From: an uncultured bacterium
Lineage (GTDB): Bacteria; Bacteroidota; Bacteroidia; Bacteroidales; Bacteroidaceae
Direction of reading: 5' to 3'
DNA length: 64,000 nt
Assembly: GCA_905214625.1 (NCBI GenBank)
Contig: CAJMMQ010000010.1
Location: forward strand, 30,821 to 94,820
This document shows positions 1-9,137 of the stretch, one piece after another. Numbering within the stretch: position 1 is the stretch's first letter; the number at the start of each line of letters is the position of its first letter. Made by a program: the position numbers and the translations under genes. The notes below the pieces were generated by a model that did no database searches, was not told where the DNA came from, and saw only the letters and a list, made by a program, of their open reading frames with translations.

Positions 1-1573
1 CCCTATACACAACCATTCCGCGACTGTCATATACAGTAGTTGTCGTTTCCTGTTTATTGCCTCCAATCATTTCATCTTTTATACCACTTACATCACCGCT
101 ACCAGGAGTTAATGTAATATTTGTACCTTCCTTGACCAAAGTATAATAACTTGTTGTTCCTTCTGAATGGAATACAGGCTGATAGTCACGTCCTGTTTCT
201 TTCACTGCCACATATAGTTTGTAAGTGCCATCAGAGAGGTCAGTCGGCAGCGTAGCTTCAACAGTTTTGTTAAGTTTAAAACCAAACAATCGTCCACTGC
301 TATTCGGTGCATCAATTTTTCTTTCTTCATCAATGACAGCAATAGGCTTTTTTACGAGTTCGCCATCAAGCATAAGATAGAAATCTCCACTGAATGCGTA
401 GTCATTATAATTATACAATGTATAATCAGTAAGAGATAATATAAGCCTTCCATTATATTCTGAGATGGCTATATTAGACGAAGTTGTTATTTCACTTAAA
501 TGCTCCACATTCATTTCAGGCTTAGTAAATCCTGTAAGCATGTGCTGTCCTGTGCTATATTGATATTTATCTGGGTTAAGTAAATTTATATCATAGTATC
601 CGTCAAATTCACCTTCCCATCCCCAATTTACATGTACAAATCCGTTCTCATCATAGCCGTCAAATACAAAAGCATGGCCTCCTGTATCTTCGTCTTGTCC
701 TCCATAAAGTATTGGCCAACCATTACTTAACTCTGTATATATAGATCTCATCCAATAGTCTTTTGTATGAAATTCACGACTACGATAACTAACATTCTCA
801 TTATACTTGAAGTAGGTACGCAATGCTGTTGCTGCTTTATATATAAATGCACCGCTGAACTCCACTCCATAATTCATGCCTACACTAACCCCACAATGAT
901 ACATAATCGTTGCTACTGCATTATTTGCATTGGGATCACTTGTCAGTGTATAAACATTAAGCATATTATCCCAATTATATTTTTCGCTAAAGTCAACAAA
1001 TATGCCTTGTGTAATATCATATATGCTACCCTCACCTGATTCTGGATATTTGTAATACTTCATTATCTGTGACATAGCTGTCGCCACACATCCTGTAAGG
1101 GTGCGCTTTCCACTAGACATGGGACATAGATTATTATAAGGTGAACTTTGCCCCCACTTTGTTTCAACAAGAGGTTCAACATAGGCTTTTGCCCCATAGT
1201 CAACAGCAGGCGAACTAGCGCTGCGCGTATAGGCAGAGCTACTATTAAGCATCTTATTAGCATTGTTTATCCACCATTCAAAGCCATCAGGCATTCTGTC
1301 GCTATAAATAGACTTTGAATATCCTATTACAGCCTCGTTACGGTCATCATTTGCTATTACAGCAAAGCCACCGTCTTCATATCCTATCACACTAAGTCCG
1401 TCAAGTTTTTTAAGCTCTTTTATTTCAGCAGTTATTGAACGCGTGACACCCTGAAGCTTACTAATAGCATTTATTGCAGCATTTTTTTTCTGTTCCAAAC
1501 TACGTTCTGCTGCATGTATGCAAGTTGTTGACAGTATAAAAACGACTAGTAAAATATAAGATATTTTTTTCAT
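1..1573 (-). CDS. C10 family cysteine peptidase (streptopain/interpain type), 3' end outside window
   Basis: Secreted papain-fold cysteine protease; 524 codons are visible and the frame continues past the left edge. The ATG at 1573 gives a signal peptide (MKKISYILLVVFILST...) of about 22 residues. Residues about 25-110 resemble the inhibitory Spi propeptide of the family (FAVIANDDRNEAVIGYS). The catalytic Cys is C162 in TGCVATAMSQIMKYY and the catalytic His is H300 in GGHAFVFDGYDENG, followed by HVNWGWEG, the tryptophan-rich block typical of C10 enzymes. A beta-rich region follows, and the last visible residues (VYDSRGMVVYR) look like the start of a T9SS sorting domain. It lies 94 bp downstream of the lipoprotein gene of the left SusCD locus, beyond a hairpin, which suggests it digests protein for that transporter. 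Family assignment is firm; the substrate is inferred. Confidence 0.9.
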   Translation of the reverse strand, partial: MKKISYILLVVFILSTTCIHAAERSLEQKKNAAINAISKLQGVTRSITAEIKELKKLDGLSVIGYEDGGFAVIANDDRNEAVIGYSKSIYSDRMPDGFEWWINNANKMLNSSSAYTRSASSPAVDYGAKAYVEPLVETKWGQSSPYNNLCPMSSGKRTLTGCVATAMSQIMKYYKYPESGEGSIYDITQGIFVDFSEKYNWDNMLNVYTLTSDPNANNAVATIMYHCGVSVGMNYGVEFSGAFIYKAATALRTYFKYNENVSYRSREFHTKDYWMRSIYTELSNGWPILYGGQDEDTGGHAFVFDGYDENGFVHVNWGWEGEFDGYYDINLLNPDKYQYSTGQHMLTGFTKPEMNVEHLSEITTSSNIAISEYNGRLILSLTDYTLYNYNDYAFSGDFYLMLDGELVKKPIAVIDEERKIDAPNSSGRLFGFKLNKTVEATLPTDLSDGTYKLYVAVKETGRDYQPVFHSEGTTSYYTLVKEGTNITLTPGSGDVSGIKDEMIGGNKQETTTTVYDSRGMVVYR

Positions 1574-1609
1574 AAATAAAAACAGTAAAGTTATGATTAC
1601 TTTTTAATT

Positions 1610-1648
1610 GGATTAAGCCAAGCAGGAATACACCTGCCTGGCTTATCC
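1610..1648 (-). terminator. Hairpin between lipoprotein and C10 peptidase genes
   Basis: GGATTAAGCCAAGCAGG (1610-1626) pairs with CCTGCCTGGCTTATCC (1633-1648) with one bulge and one mismatch, and an A/T-rich stretch follows on the minus strand. It could end or attenuate the susCD transcript before the peptidase gene. Confidence 0.55.
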
Positions 1649-1667
1649 ACAAATCTGGATATATATA

Positions 1668-2570
1668 TTATATCACCGTTTGTGTAGTAGGATCATAATT
1701 GCTCGGGAACTGTATTACATGAGCTTTTGTTCCGTATCCGTATCCGGTATTTCCAATGAGCATTGTCCAATTGAAGAGAATGAAGTTCTCTGCAGACGTA
1801 CCAAGTGAAGATATGTTTGTCTTTTCCTTGTAATAACTACCTCCACCAGAAATAATAATATCACCAACAATAGATGCGTCTCCTGTCATTTCGGCAGATG
1901 CATAGAACAAAATCTGGTTATTGGCAATAGAAACCTCACCATTGTTGTTGAGAGAGAATACTATGTTGTATCCAACTCCATCTGGGCCTATTATTTCAGC
2001 ATAAGGATCCTTCATTACATAGCTGCATGTCGTAGTCACCGTGCCATCAGGATTTTCTTTTTCTGTTTTTCCATATTCATATACATCCACGTCTAAGAAT
2101 ACTGGTGATGTAAGCATCGCTGTAGTAAACGTACATCCTTGAACCTTACGTAGACAGCTTATCGTATATGTCTGAGAATTTGCACCATACATATAGCTGT
2201 CGCCTTCATTTATTCCAATGACAACTTTTTTGTTTATAGTTCCAGGTTCAACGTTCAAAGCTACTGTTATTGTTTTTGACTTTTCCAAGGCAGCAAAACT
2301 TACTTCTTCGGGGATGCTTGCCACATCAGGTTCAGATATATAGAGCTTATATGACTTTGCCTCTATAGTATCGTGACGTGTAACCGTAAAAGTCAGCGAC
2401 TGAGCTTCACCCTCACTGAAAAGCAGATCTGTATTATCTGACAATATATAAGCTCCGCTTGTATCAACATCGGTTGTTGGGTCATACTCATACTCGTCCG
2501 TACATGAAGTGCTTAATACAGCAAGTGCGGACATCATGAGAACCGTTCCGTATTTAAATATTTTATTCAT
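1668..2570 (-). CDS. Surface lipoprotein of left SusCD locus, Calx-beta-like
   Basis: A 300-residue lipoprotein. The lipobox LSTSC puts the acylated Cys at about residue 23, followed by TDEYEYD; an acidic stretch after the Cys is known to direct Bacteroidetes lipoproteins to the cell surface. Residues about 45-140 are beta-rich and resemble a Calx-beta-like module; the rest is unrecognised. It starts 35 bp after the susD stop, so it is probably the third gene of the operon, in the position occupied by SusE/F-type substrate-binding proteins. Its partner in the right locus is 13550-14461: similar length and position, weak similarity. The function (binding peptide or protein at the surface) is inferred from position only. 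Confidence 0.75.
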   Translation of the reverse strand: MNKIFKYGTVLMMSALAVLSTSCTDEYEYDPTTDVDTSGAYILSDNTDLLFSEGEAQSLTFTVTRHDTIEAKSYKLYISEPDVASIPEEVSFAALEKSKTITVALNVEPGTINKKVVIGINEGDSYMYGANSQTYTISCLRKVQGCTFTTAMLTSPVFLDVDVYEYGKTEKENPDGTVTTTCSYVMKDPYAEIIGPDGVGYNIVFSLNNNGEVSIANNQILFYASAEMTGDASIVGDIIISGGGSYYKEKTNISSLGTSAENFILFNWTMLIGNTGYGYGTKAHVIQFPSNYDPTTQTVI

Positions 2571-2605
2571 AGTAATCTATTCGTTAAATTATTTTGCTTT
2601 ATTAT

Positions 2606-4216
2606 TTACTCGTTCCATGGAGTATATTTGTCTGTCGGATCAGGATTGTTCCAACCAACCAATGCGCTGTTGCTGTTTTCCTCTGTCTGCACGATACACC
2701 AGTTCATCCATGCCGGACGTCCATTAGTGTTAAGACGCGCCTCATCAAAGAAATTTGTTCCGTCATATCCGCGTGTTACAGAATAATTCAGGCGTTTAAT
2801 GTCGAAGAACGTCTGCCCTTCTCCCCACAGTTCTACACGTTTTTGGAATATAATTTCCTCAATTATACCGTCCTGAGTTGTAGCATTACATGTATATGTT
2901 CCACCAAGATCGCCAACACGATAGTTATTCATAAATGATTCAAGTATAGTTTTACCCTGTTGTGCATTTATGTGTGCGTAAGCCTCTGCCTGTATAAAAT
3001 ACATCTCTTCTATACGCATTACAGGATAAGCCACAGCTGCACCGATATTTGCTACGCTTGTATTACCCTCATTAGGTTGGAATTTGTACGAGATACCAGG
3101 AGACACCAGATCTTCTGAATTATAGAACAATTTACGCCAATCGGCAGAATTTATTCTATTATACATATTCATATCAATACATGGTGCCGGACCTGCAGCC
3201 GCATAACCAAATGATGCGTTAGGTGACATCCAAGAAGTCCAGTTAAGAATACCTGATGTAACAGTGCTGTTCTCTGAGGTTTGTTCTACAGCCCACATCC
3301 ATTTTGTAGAAGTATTAAAGCATGTTGGTGAATAACCGCTAAGGTTGTTTCCGCTTATTGTAAAGCAGTCCTCAAGCGTAGTTATGGCTGTACCGTTGCT
3401 TGCAGCCTGTATGGCTTTAGCCGAATATATAGCAGCTGAATCATATTTCTCAACCCACATGAAAAGACGGGCTTTAAGTCCGTAAACAGCATCAAGATGT
3501 GGTAAGTCTTTAGCTGTGCTTGTATTATAGACAATAAGGTTCTGTGCCTTTTCAAGGTCGCTGTGTATAAAATTATACATAACTTCACGGCTTACACGCG
3601 GGTTGTTCTTGATATCCTCTTCCGTTGTTTCGTCTGTAATGATAGGCACAGTAAGATTTGTAACATCATTACCGTTGCTGTTGACACCTGACGTCTTTTC
3701 ATTTGGAAGGAACTCGAACTCACGGGCGAGGTCCAGGTAAAACAGAGCACGGAAAGCATATCCTATACCTTCTGCTGCAAGATTTGTATTTGACTTCACA
3801 GAGTCGTTTTTAACAGCACTGATAAGTTTATTCGCAGCCATTATACACTCATAAGGATAATTCCAAAGCCACTGTGTACGCGCCATGCTCGGTCCCATCT
3901 GCTCATTGGTTTCCCAAGGCTGGAAATGGTCATAGGCAGAGTAAGTTATTGCCATGTCACCAGTTTCCACATCGCGTACATGCATCACGCCGCCATATCC
4001 GAACGCATAGTCGCCGAAGTTTCCTGTGCGGGCATCCACCTTGTTGAATTTTGCCGGCAAAGCCTGAAGCAATGCTTCAATAGTATTTGAAGATTCGTCC
4101 ACCTGATCTTGTGTAAGCCCAGACGTAGGCTCTGTCTCGTCAATACAGCCAACCAGTGTAAATGACGCGGAAAGGAGAAGTACTCCGCTGAAGAATCTTA
4201 TTATTTTCTTTTTCAT
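2606..4216 (-). CDS. SusD/RagB family nutrient-binding lipoprotein
   Basis: A 536-residue surface lipoprotein of the SusD/RagB family, the lid of a SusC-type outer-membrane transporter. The lipobox SFTLVGC puts the acylated Cys at about residue 24, followed by IDETE. Helical TPR-like segments run through residues 60-330, and the C-terminal part has the family blocks MRIEEMYFIQAEAYAH and IIFQKRVELWGEGQTFFDIKR. It starts 21 bp after susC, so the pair is co-transcribed. Because peptidases rather than glycanases flank the locus, a peptide ligand as in RagAB is more likely than a glycan, but this is inference. Confidence 0.95.
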   Translation of the reverse strand: MKKKIIRFFSGVLLLSASFTLVGCIDETEPTSGLTQDQVDESSNTIEALLQALPAKFNKVDARTGNFGDYAFGYGGVMHVRDVETGDMAITYSAYDHFQPWETNEQMGPSMARTQWLWNYPYECIMAANKLISAVKNDSVKSNTNLAAEGIGYAFRALFYLDLAREFEFLPNEKTSGVNSNGNDVTNLTVPIITDETTEEDIKNNPRVSREVMYNFIHSDLEKAQNLIVYNTSTAKDLPHLDAVYGLKARLFMWVEKYDSAAIYSAKAIQAASNGTAITTLEDCFTISGNNLSGYSPTCFNTSTKWMWAVEQTSENSTVTSGILNWTSWMSPNASFGYAAAGPAPCIDMNMYNRINSADWRKLFYNSEDLVSPGISYKFQPNEGNTSVANIGAAVAYPVMRIEEMYFIQAEAYAHINAQQGKTILESFMNNYRVGDLGGTYTCNATTQDGIIEEIIFQKRVELWGEGQTFFDIKRLNYSVTRGYDGTNFFDEARLNTNGRPAWMNWCIVQTEENSNSALVGWNNPDPTDKYTPWNE

Positions 4217-4237
4217 AATTTTTTCTTTATTAAATGA

Positions 4238-7200
4238 TTAGAACGTGATTGACACACCTCCTGATATTGTGCGCATCGGCGCATAGTATGCGCTTGTAAC
4301 TGTTCCCGATATACTTTGACGTGGGTCAAGTCCCTGACGTTTTGACCAAGTCCAAAGATTGTCACCAGTAACATATAGACGCAGATTAGAGATGCCTATG
4401 TTTGACAATAGTTTTACAGGCAGATTGTATGCTACGCTGAAGTTCTGCAAACAGAGATATGATGCGTTTGTAAGGAATCGGTCTGAAGCAGAAGCTGTAT
4501 AAGAATCGCCATATTGTATACGAGGTACATTGGTGTTTGTATTTTCTGGAGTCCATGCATTCAACAGGTCTGAGTGCATGATTGTACCTCTTGTACTTGA
4601 GTTCATTTCTGAAGCATAAGTGGTATCATAAACCTTTCCGCCTATCTGATAAGAGAAGTTTACAGACACTTCCAGACCTTTCCAGCTAAGACTTGTTCCA
4701 AAGCCTCCATATACATCGGGCAGTGCCGTACCGCAGAGGTGATAAGAAGCATCACTGTAGTCTGCTGTCTTTGTACGTCCAGTAACGTTACCATTAGCAT
4801 CCGTCTCGTCTTTCCAATAAAGTGCGACACCTGTTTCAGGATCAACACCTGCATATTGCTTCATATAGAAAGTATACATTGAGATGCCTTCTCCATAGAA
4901 ATATGAACCAGACGAGAAACCTCTTACGTTATCAACGGTCATTGAAATATTTTCCTCCGGCAGACGTGTAATTTCATTCTTATAGGCTGTCAAATTCACG
5001 TTTGCTGACCATGTCAAGTCTCTTGAGCGTATAATATCTCCGTTAAGTTCTACTTCTACGCCACGGTTTTCCATATCGCCGATGTTTGTGTATTTACTGC
5101 GGTAACCAAATGAAGGCGACAGAGGGAGAGAGAAAAGCATATCGCTTGTTTTACGGTTAAAATACTCTATGCTACCCGCAAGTCTTCCTCTGAAGAAAGA
5201 GAATTCAGCTCCGATATTGAAGTTTGCGTTTGTCTCCCATGTTATATCTTTATTACCATAAGAGTTTGGAACAACTGCTATCTGGTCGTTTGAATTTTCG
5301 ATAGAGTACGTGTTTATGTAAAGATAATTACTGATATTGTCGTTACCTTGCTCTCCATAAGAAGCTTTCAACTTCAACTCGTCTACCCAAGAAGCGTTGA
5401 ACCATTTTTCTTTGCTTATGAGCCATGCGCCGCCAAACGACCAGAAGTTACCCCAACGGTTATCCGGGTGGAAACGTGATGAAGCATCACGACGGTAAGA
5501 GATAGAACCAAAATATTTCTCATCATAGTTGTATAACGCACGTCCGAAGAAACCTTCAACATTGTAATCGTTGGTATATGAATTTTGTGTTCCTGCTATA
5601 ACCGCACCGGCAAGTTCACTGTTTCCAATTGAGAATTGGTTACTCTTTGAACCCATGAGGTAGTAATATCTTGTACGGTAATATTCATGGCCAAGCATTA
5701 CCTCGACATTGTGTTTGCTGAAAGAGTGTGTCCAATTGAGCAGTTGCTGATAATTGTATGCCCAATTGCGTACATGGTACTTGTAGACAATACCGTTCTG
5801 GCTTGCATATTGTCCATAAAACGGGTTTATAGTTGTTGTTATACGCGACTCATCTGTAAATACTGAGTTTACAGAGGTAAACTTAAAGTCTTTAAGGAAG
5901 CGTATCTCAGCTGTTCCTACAGCATTAAGAGAGTTTCCTTCTGTGTTATTTATGTCAAGCTGGTTTGACGACAGAGGATTAGACTGCGACATATATGGAC
6001 GTGTCAGACCGATTACGGTTCCATCACCATAATCATACATATTTATTCCTGACTCTTTGTCAAACAATATATTACCATTTCCGTCACGTATATAAAGCGG
6101 ATAGATAGGAGCAATTTGTGTCAGTGCGAACACGTTGCCTGACGAGCTTGCATCACCGTCCTCACCAAGATAGTTCGAATTATAATGCGAGTAATTAAAG
6201 TTACCGCTTACTTTGAGCCATGGCTTCAACTGATAGTCAGCCTTCAGACGTCCTGAGAAGCGCTTGTAGTCAGAGTTAAGGGTAATACCTTCATTGTCAA
6301 GATAGTTTACAGAACCGTAGAAAGAAGACATCTCATTGGCACCGGATGCTGTAATTGTATATTCCTGACGAAGGCCGTTCTGGTATGCCGCATCACTCCA
6401 GTCATCTGGCGTGATGTAATACTCATTGCCGTTATATGTAAACTTGCGTCCGAGTGTAGCATTGGGATTCAGCTTGCCGTTGTTTCCGATTAGGAATTCG
6501 TTTTCAGGCACAGTGTACACATTATAGCCAAGACCGTAACTGTTGCTGGCTGTAAGATTGTTATTTGCCCATATCGCAGCCTGGTCTGCGCTGTAGCCCC
6601 ATGTATTACGCGCGTAACTGTTAAGTGCCCCATACCACATTTCATAATATTTTGCAGGACTCTTTATATTATCATATTCAGGTATGGCACGTGAGTTAGA
6701 ACCCCATTTTGCGTCAACTGTAATCTTTGCCGAACCTCTCTTTGAGGCCTTGGTCGTAATAAGAATCACACCGTTTGCGCCTCGTGCACCATAAAGTGCG
6801 GCAGATGCGGCATCCTTCAATACAGTCATAGACTCAATGTCCTGATTGCTTATTGTATTAAGATCTCCGTCGAAAGGAGCTCCGTCAACAATAACAAGAG
6901 GCTGTGTTCCTGCATTAATAGAACTAATACCGCGGATGTTAATAGAAGGAGTAGTCTGTCCAGGCTGTCCCGTGTTGTTGTACAGCTGCACACCTGAGAT
7001 TTTTCCCACAAGTGCGTCAACAGGGTTAGAAACCTGCGCCTTAGCTATGTCCTCTTCTTTTACAACCGCAGCCGAACCTGTGAAGGCTGATTTCTTGGCC
7101 GTACCGTAGGCGACAACCATCACCTCGTCGAGGTTTGTCTCGTCCGGAGCAAGAACCACACGAACGCTGTTACCCTTCACTGTGACGTCCTGGTCAATCA

Positions 7201-7432
7201 TGCCGACATAGGTCACTTTCAGTCTGCTGTGCCCTGAAGGCATACTGAGTGAGAACTTACCGTCAGCGTCTGTCACGGCACCTACGTTGGCACCCTCAAC
7301 GCGGACAGTAGCGCCGAAAATCGGCTGGCCGTCCTCCTGAGACACCACGGTTCCCGTAACTGTTTTTTGTGCCAGTGCCATTCCCACTGATAGGAAAAGG
7401 CAGGCCAAAATCATAGTTAGTCTTTTTTCCAT
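4238..7432 (-). CDS. SusC/RagA family TonB-linked outer-membrane transporter (left locus)
   Basis: A 1064-residue TonB-dependent transporter. A signal peptide (MEKRLTMILACLFLSVGMAL) is followed by a carboxypeptidase-regulatory-like domain (about 22-105), the TonB-box region (DEVMVVAYGTAKKSAFTG), a plug with the SusC-specific block ALYGARGANGVILITTK, and a 22-strand-type barrel ending in Phe (GGVSITF). There is no N-terminal STN domain, so it is not expected to signal to an anti-sigma factor. It heads the left operon susC-susD-lipoprotein. Its first 170 bp and its 5' UTR are nearly identical, in inverted orientation, to those of the divergent susC at 8955; beyond that the two proteins diverge strongly. 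A consensus promoter lies 50 bp upstream. Confidence 0.96.
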   Translation of the reverse strand: MEKRLTMILACLFLSVGMALAQKTVTGTVVSQEDGQPIFGATVRVEGANVGAVTDADGKFSLSMPSGHSRLKVTYVGMIDQDVTVKGNSVRVVLAPDETNLDEVMVVAYGTAKKSAFTGSAAVVKEEDIAKAQVSNPVDALVGKISGVQLYNNTGQPGQTTPSINIRGISSINAGTQPLVIVDGAPFDGDLNTISNQDIESMTVLKDAASAALYGARGANGVILITTKASKRGSAKITVDAKWGSNSRAIPEYDNIKSPAKYYEMWYGALNSYARNTWGYSADQAAIWANNNLTASNSYGLGYNVYTVPENEFLIGNNGKLNPNATLGRKFTYNGNEYYITPDDWSDAAYQNGLRQEYTITASGANEMSSFYGSVNYLDNEGITLNSDYKRFSGRLKADYQLKPWLKVSGNFNYSHYNSNYLGEDGDASSSGNVFALTQIAPIYPLYIRDGNGNILFDKESGINMYDYGDGTVIGLTRPYMSQSNPLSSNQLDINNTEGNSLNAVGTAEIRFLKDFKFTSVNSVFTDESRITTTINPFYGQYASQNGIVYKYHVRNWAYNYQQLLNWTHSFSKHNVEVMLGHEYYRTRYYYLMGSKSNQFSIGNSELAGAVIAGTQNSYTNDYNVEGFFGRALYNYDEKYFGSISYRRDASSRFHPDNRWGNFWSFGGAWLISKEKWFNASWVDELKLKASYGEQGNDNISNYLYINTYSIENSNDQIAVVPNSYGNKDITWETNANFNIGAEFSFFRGRLAGSIEYFNRKTSDMLFSLPLSPSFGYRSKYTNIGDMENRGVEVELNGDIIRSRDLTWSANVNLTAYKNEITRLPEENISMTVDNVRGFSSGSYFYGEGISMYTFYMKQYAGVDPETGVALYWKDETDANGNVTGRTKTADYSDASYHLCGTALPDVYGGFGTSLSWKGLEVSVNFSYQIGGKVYDTTYASEMNSSTRGTIMHSDLLNAWTPENTNTNVPRIQYGDSYTASASDRFLTNASYLCLQNFSVAYNLPVKLLSNIGISNLRLYVTGDNLWTWSKRQGLDPRQSISGTVTSAYYAPMRTISGGVSITF

Positions 7433-7462
7433 AAATACTCTCTCTAATTAAATAAATAAATT
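7250..7462 (-). repeat. Inverted leader repeat, left arm
   Basis: About 213 bp covering the 5' UTR (from TTATTTATTTAATTAGAGAG), signal peptide and start of the first domain of left susC. It matches 8925-9137 in inverted orientation with roughly 20 mismatches; the 28 bases before the ATG are almost identical. Confidence 0.85.
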
Positions 7463-8924
7463 ATACTTTTGTTACAATATGCAAAAATAAGGATATTTTC
7501 ATAAAGTCCAAAAAATGAAAGAAAAAAAAGTGTGTTAATGTTGGGTTTTTAACATAAATCTGACAGATTCACATAAAAAATCATGTAAAATGAAACTTTG
7601 AGTGTTATTTTACTTTCATTTTGATTTGTATAAAAAGTGTACGCATGCCACTTCTTGACTTTTAGACATATCAAAATTCAGCCGAGTTACACCTTAATAT
7701 TCATATAAAGAATTCTAAATCTATATGCATCAATTATTAAATCTATGCTTGCAAAATGTTCTTTTGTACATTTTTTGAGTTAAAATTTTACACTTTAAAT
7801 ACTGCTCAACCTATGTTGCACAAATAAAGGCAGACCAACATTTAAGCAATTATATATTAAATGTCTGTAAAGCTTTTACTTACTGATGTTTAATATGTCT
7901 GTGAAACTTGACCGACAGACTGTTATAAGCATCTTAAAAACGGATAATGCAATAAGCATATTCAGCCCTATATAATATAAGGTGTAAACTACACCTGAAA
8001 ACGTTATTAATGGATAAATATACACTTTCTGTAACGGTTGAAAAGTTGTTTCATTTACAAAATGTAAGCAGTCTTACCTCAATATAAATATATAGTTGGT
8101 ATAACAGACAGTCAAGCTGTAATGAATTTGTCTTAATATTGAACGTATTTTCGTCTGCTTTTTCGCAGGCAAAGCGGGCTATGTCAAGAAAAACGGATTG
8201 CAAGATGACAGGAGAACACAATAAGACAGCTAAAACATCAATATATTTGCAACATTAAACCATAATATGCACTTAATAACCGATTTGGGTTTAAGCATCT
8301 CTATTCAGCCGGCATCACGATTTAGCCAACATAACTGCTCAGTATAAAAACCATACCTCATGATACGCCATAACCTATTAATTATCAACACATTAATCAA
8401 ATAATCATTGTAACACTGCCCTTGAAAAAGAGATTCTAATCTTATGCGTACAGCCTCATGCCAGGAAGAATAATAATTTTCAATTTCCAAAAGGCCGCAA
8501 ATCATCGTACAAAAGCATATCTTTTACATGGTGATTTGCCGTATATCGCAATGCGAAAGGTATGCTTTTGTTGAAGCACTATAAATAAACAAAAGTCTTT
8601 ATGGCTCACAAGTCATTGCTTATTGGCATAAACTATTGACATCAAATATTTTACGATATGACAAGCTGAAGAAACAAGAATTGCCGTACCATAAACGGCC
8701 GACAACCTACATATAACATCGCAACGTGACGAGTAAAAAACTCTTTGCGCTTTGCTACTCAATAATATTGTCACATACTTAAGCATTTCAAGAACAGACT
8801 TTTAATATCCTCATTACATACAGCGAACGTAAAAAAAGGCAAGCAGGCGATGCCATTCTTCCATGTTACTTGCCCAAGAAAATATGCCCCTGCCTAAATG
8901 CCGGGTATCTGTATATAATGATGT
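7463..8924. other. Gene-free divergent spacer between two susC genes
   Basis: An A/T-rich 1.46-kb region. The only ORF of note (8305-8505, minus, 66 codons) has no recognisable features. It contains the left susC promoter and an 18-bp word (8186-8203) that recurs upstream of another operon at 49837. Near the right gene, GGCAAG (8839) and CTTGCC (8869) could pair in a structured leader. No consensus TAnnTTTG promoter was found facing the right susC. A regulatory or small-RNA region is possible but not shown. Confidence 0.6.
7482..7512 (-). promoter_or_regulatory. Consensus Bacteroidetes promoter for left susC
   Basis: On the minus strand a -33 TTTG (7509-7512) is separated by 19 nt from a -7 box TATTTTTG (7482-7489), an exact match to the TTTG-N19-TAnnTTTG consensus. 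Predicted transcription starts near 7475, giving a 5' UTR of about 40 nt. The promoter lies inside the spacer between the two inverted leader repeats. Confidence 0.7.
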
Positions 8925-9137
8925 AACTTATTTATTTAATTAGAGAGAGTATTTATGGAAAAAAGACTAACAATGTTTTTGGCCTGCCTTTTCCTATCAG
9001 TGGGAATGGCACTGGCGCAAAAAGCGGTTACGGGAACCGTGGTGTCTCAGGAGGACGGCCAACCGATTATCGGTGCAACAATCCGTGTTGAGGGTACCAA
9101 CGTAGGTACCGTGACAGACGCTAACGGCAAATTCTCT
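8925..9137 (+). repeat. Inverted leader repeat, right arm
   Basis: Counterpart of 7250-7462. It carries the same 5' UTR ending GAGAGAGTATTT before the ATG, the same signal peptide, and the sequence encoding TGTVVSQEDGQPI. The arms are close enough in sequence (about 90 percent by eye) to recombine. Confidence 0.85.

Noticed and set aside
8305..8505. 66-codon ORF in the divergent susC spacer
   Set aside because: No ribosome-binding or family features; typical chance ORF in A/T-rich DNA.
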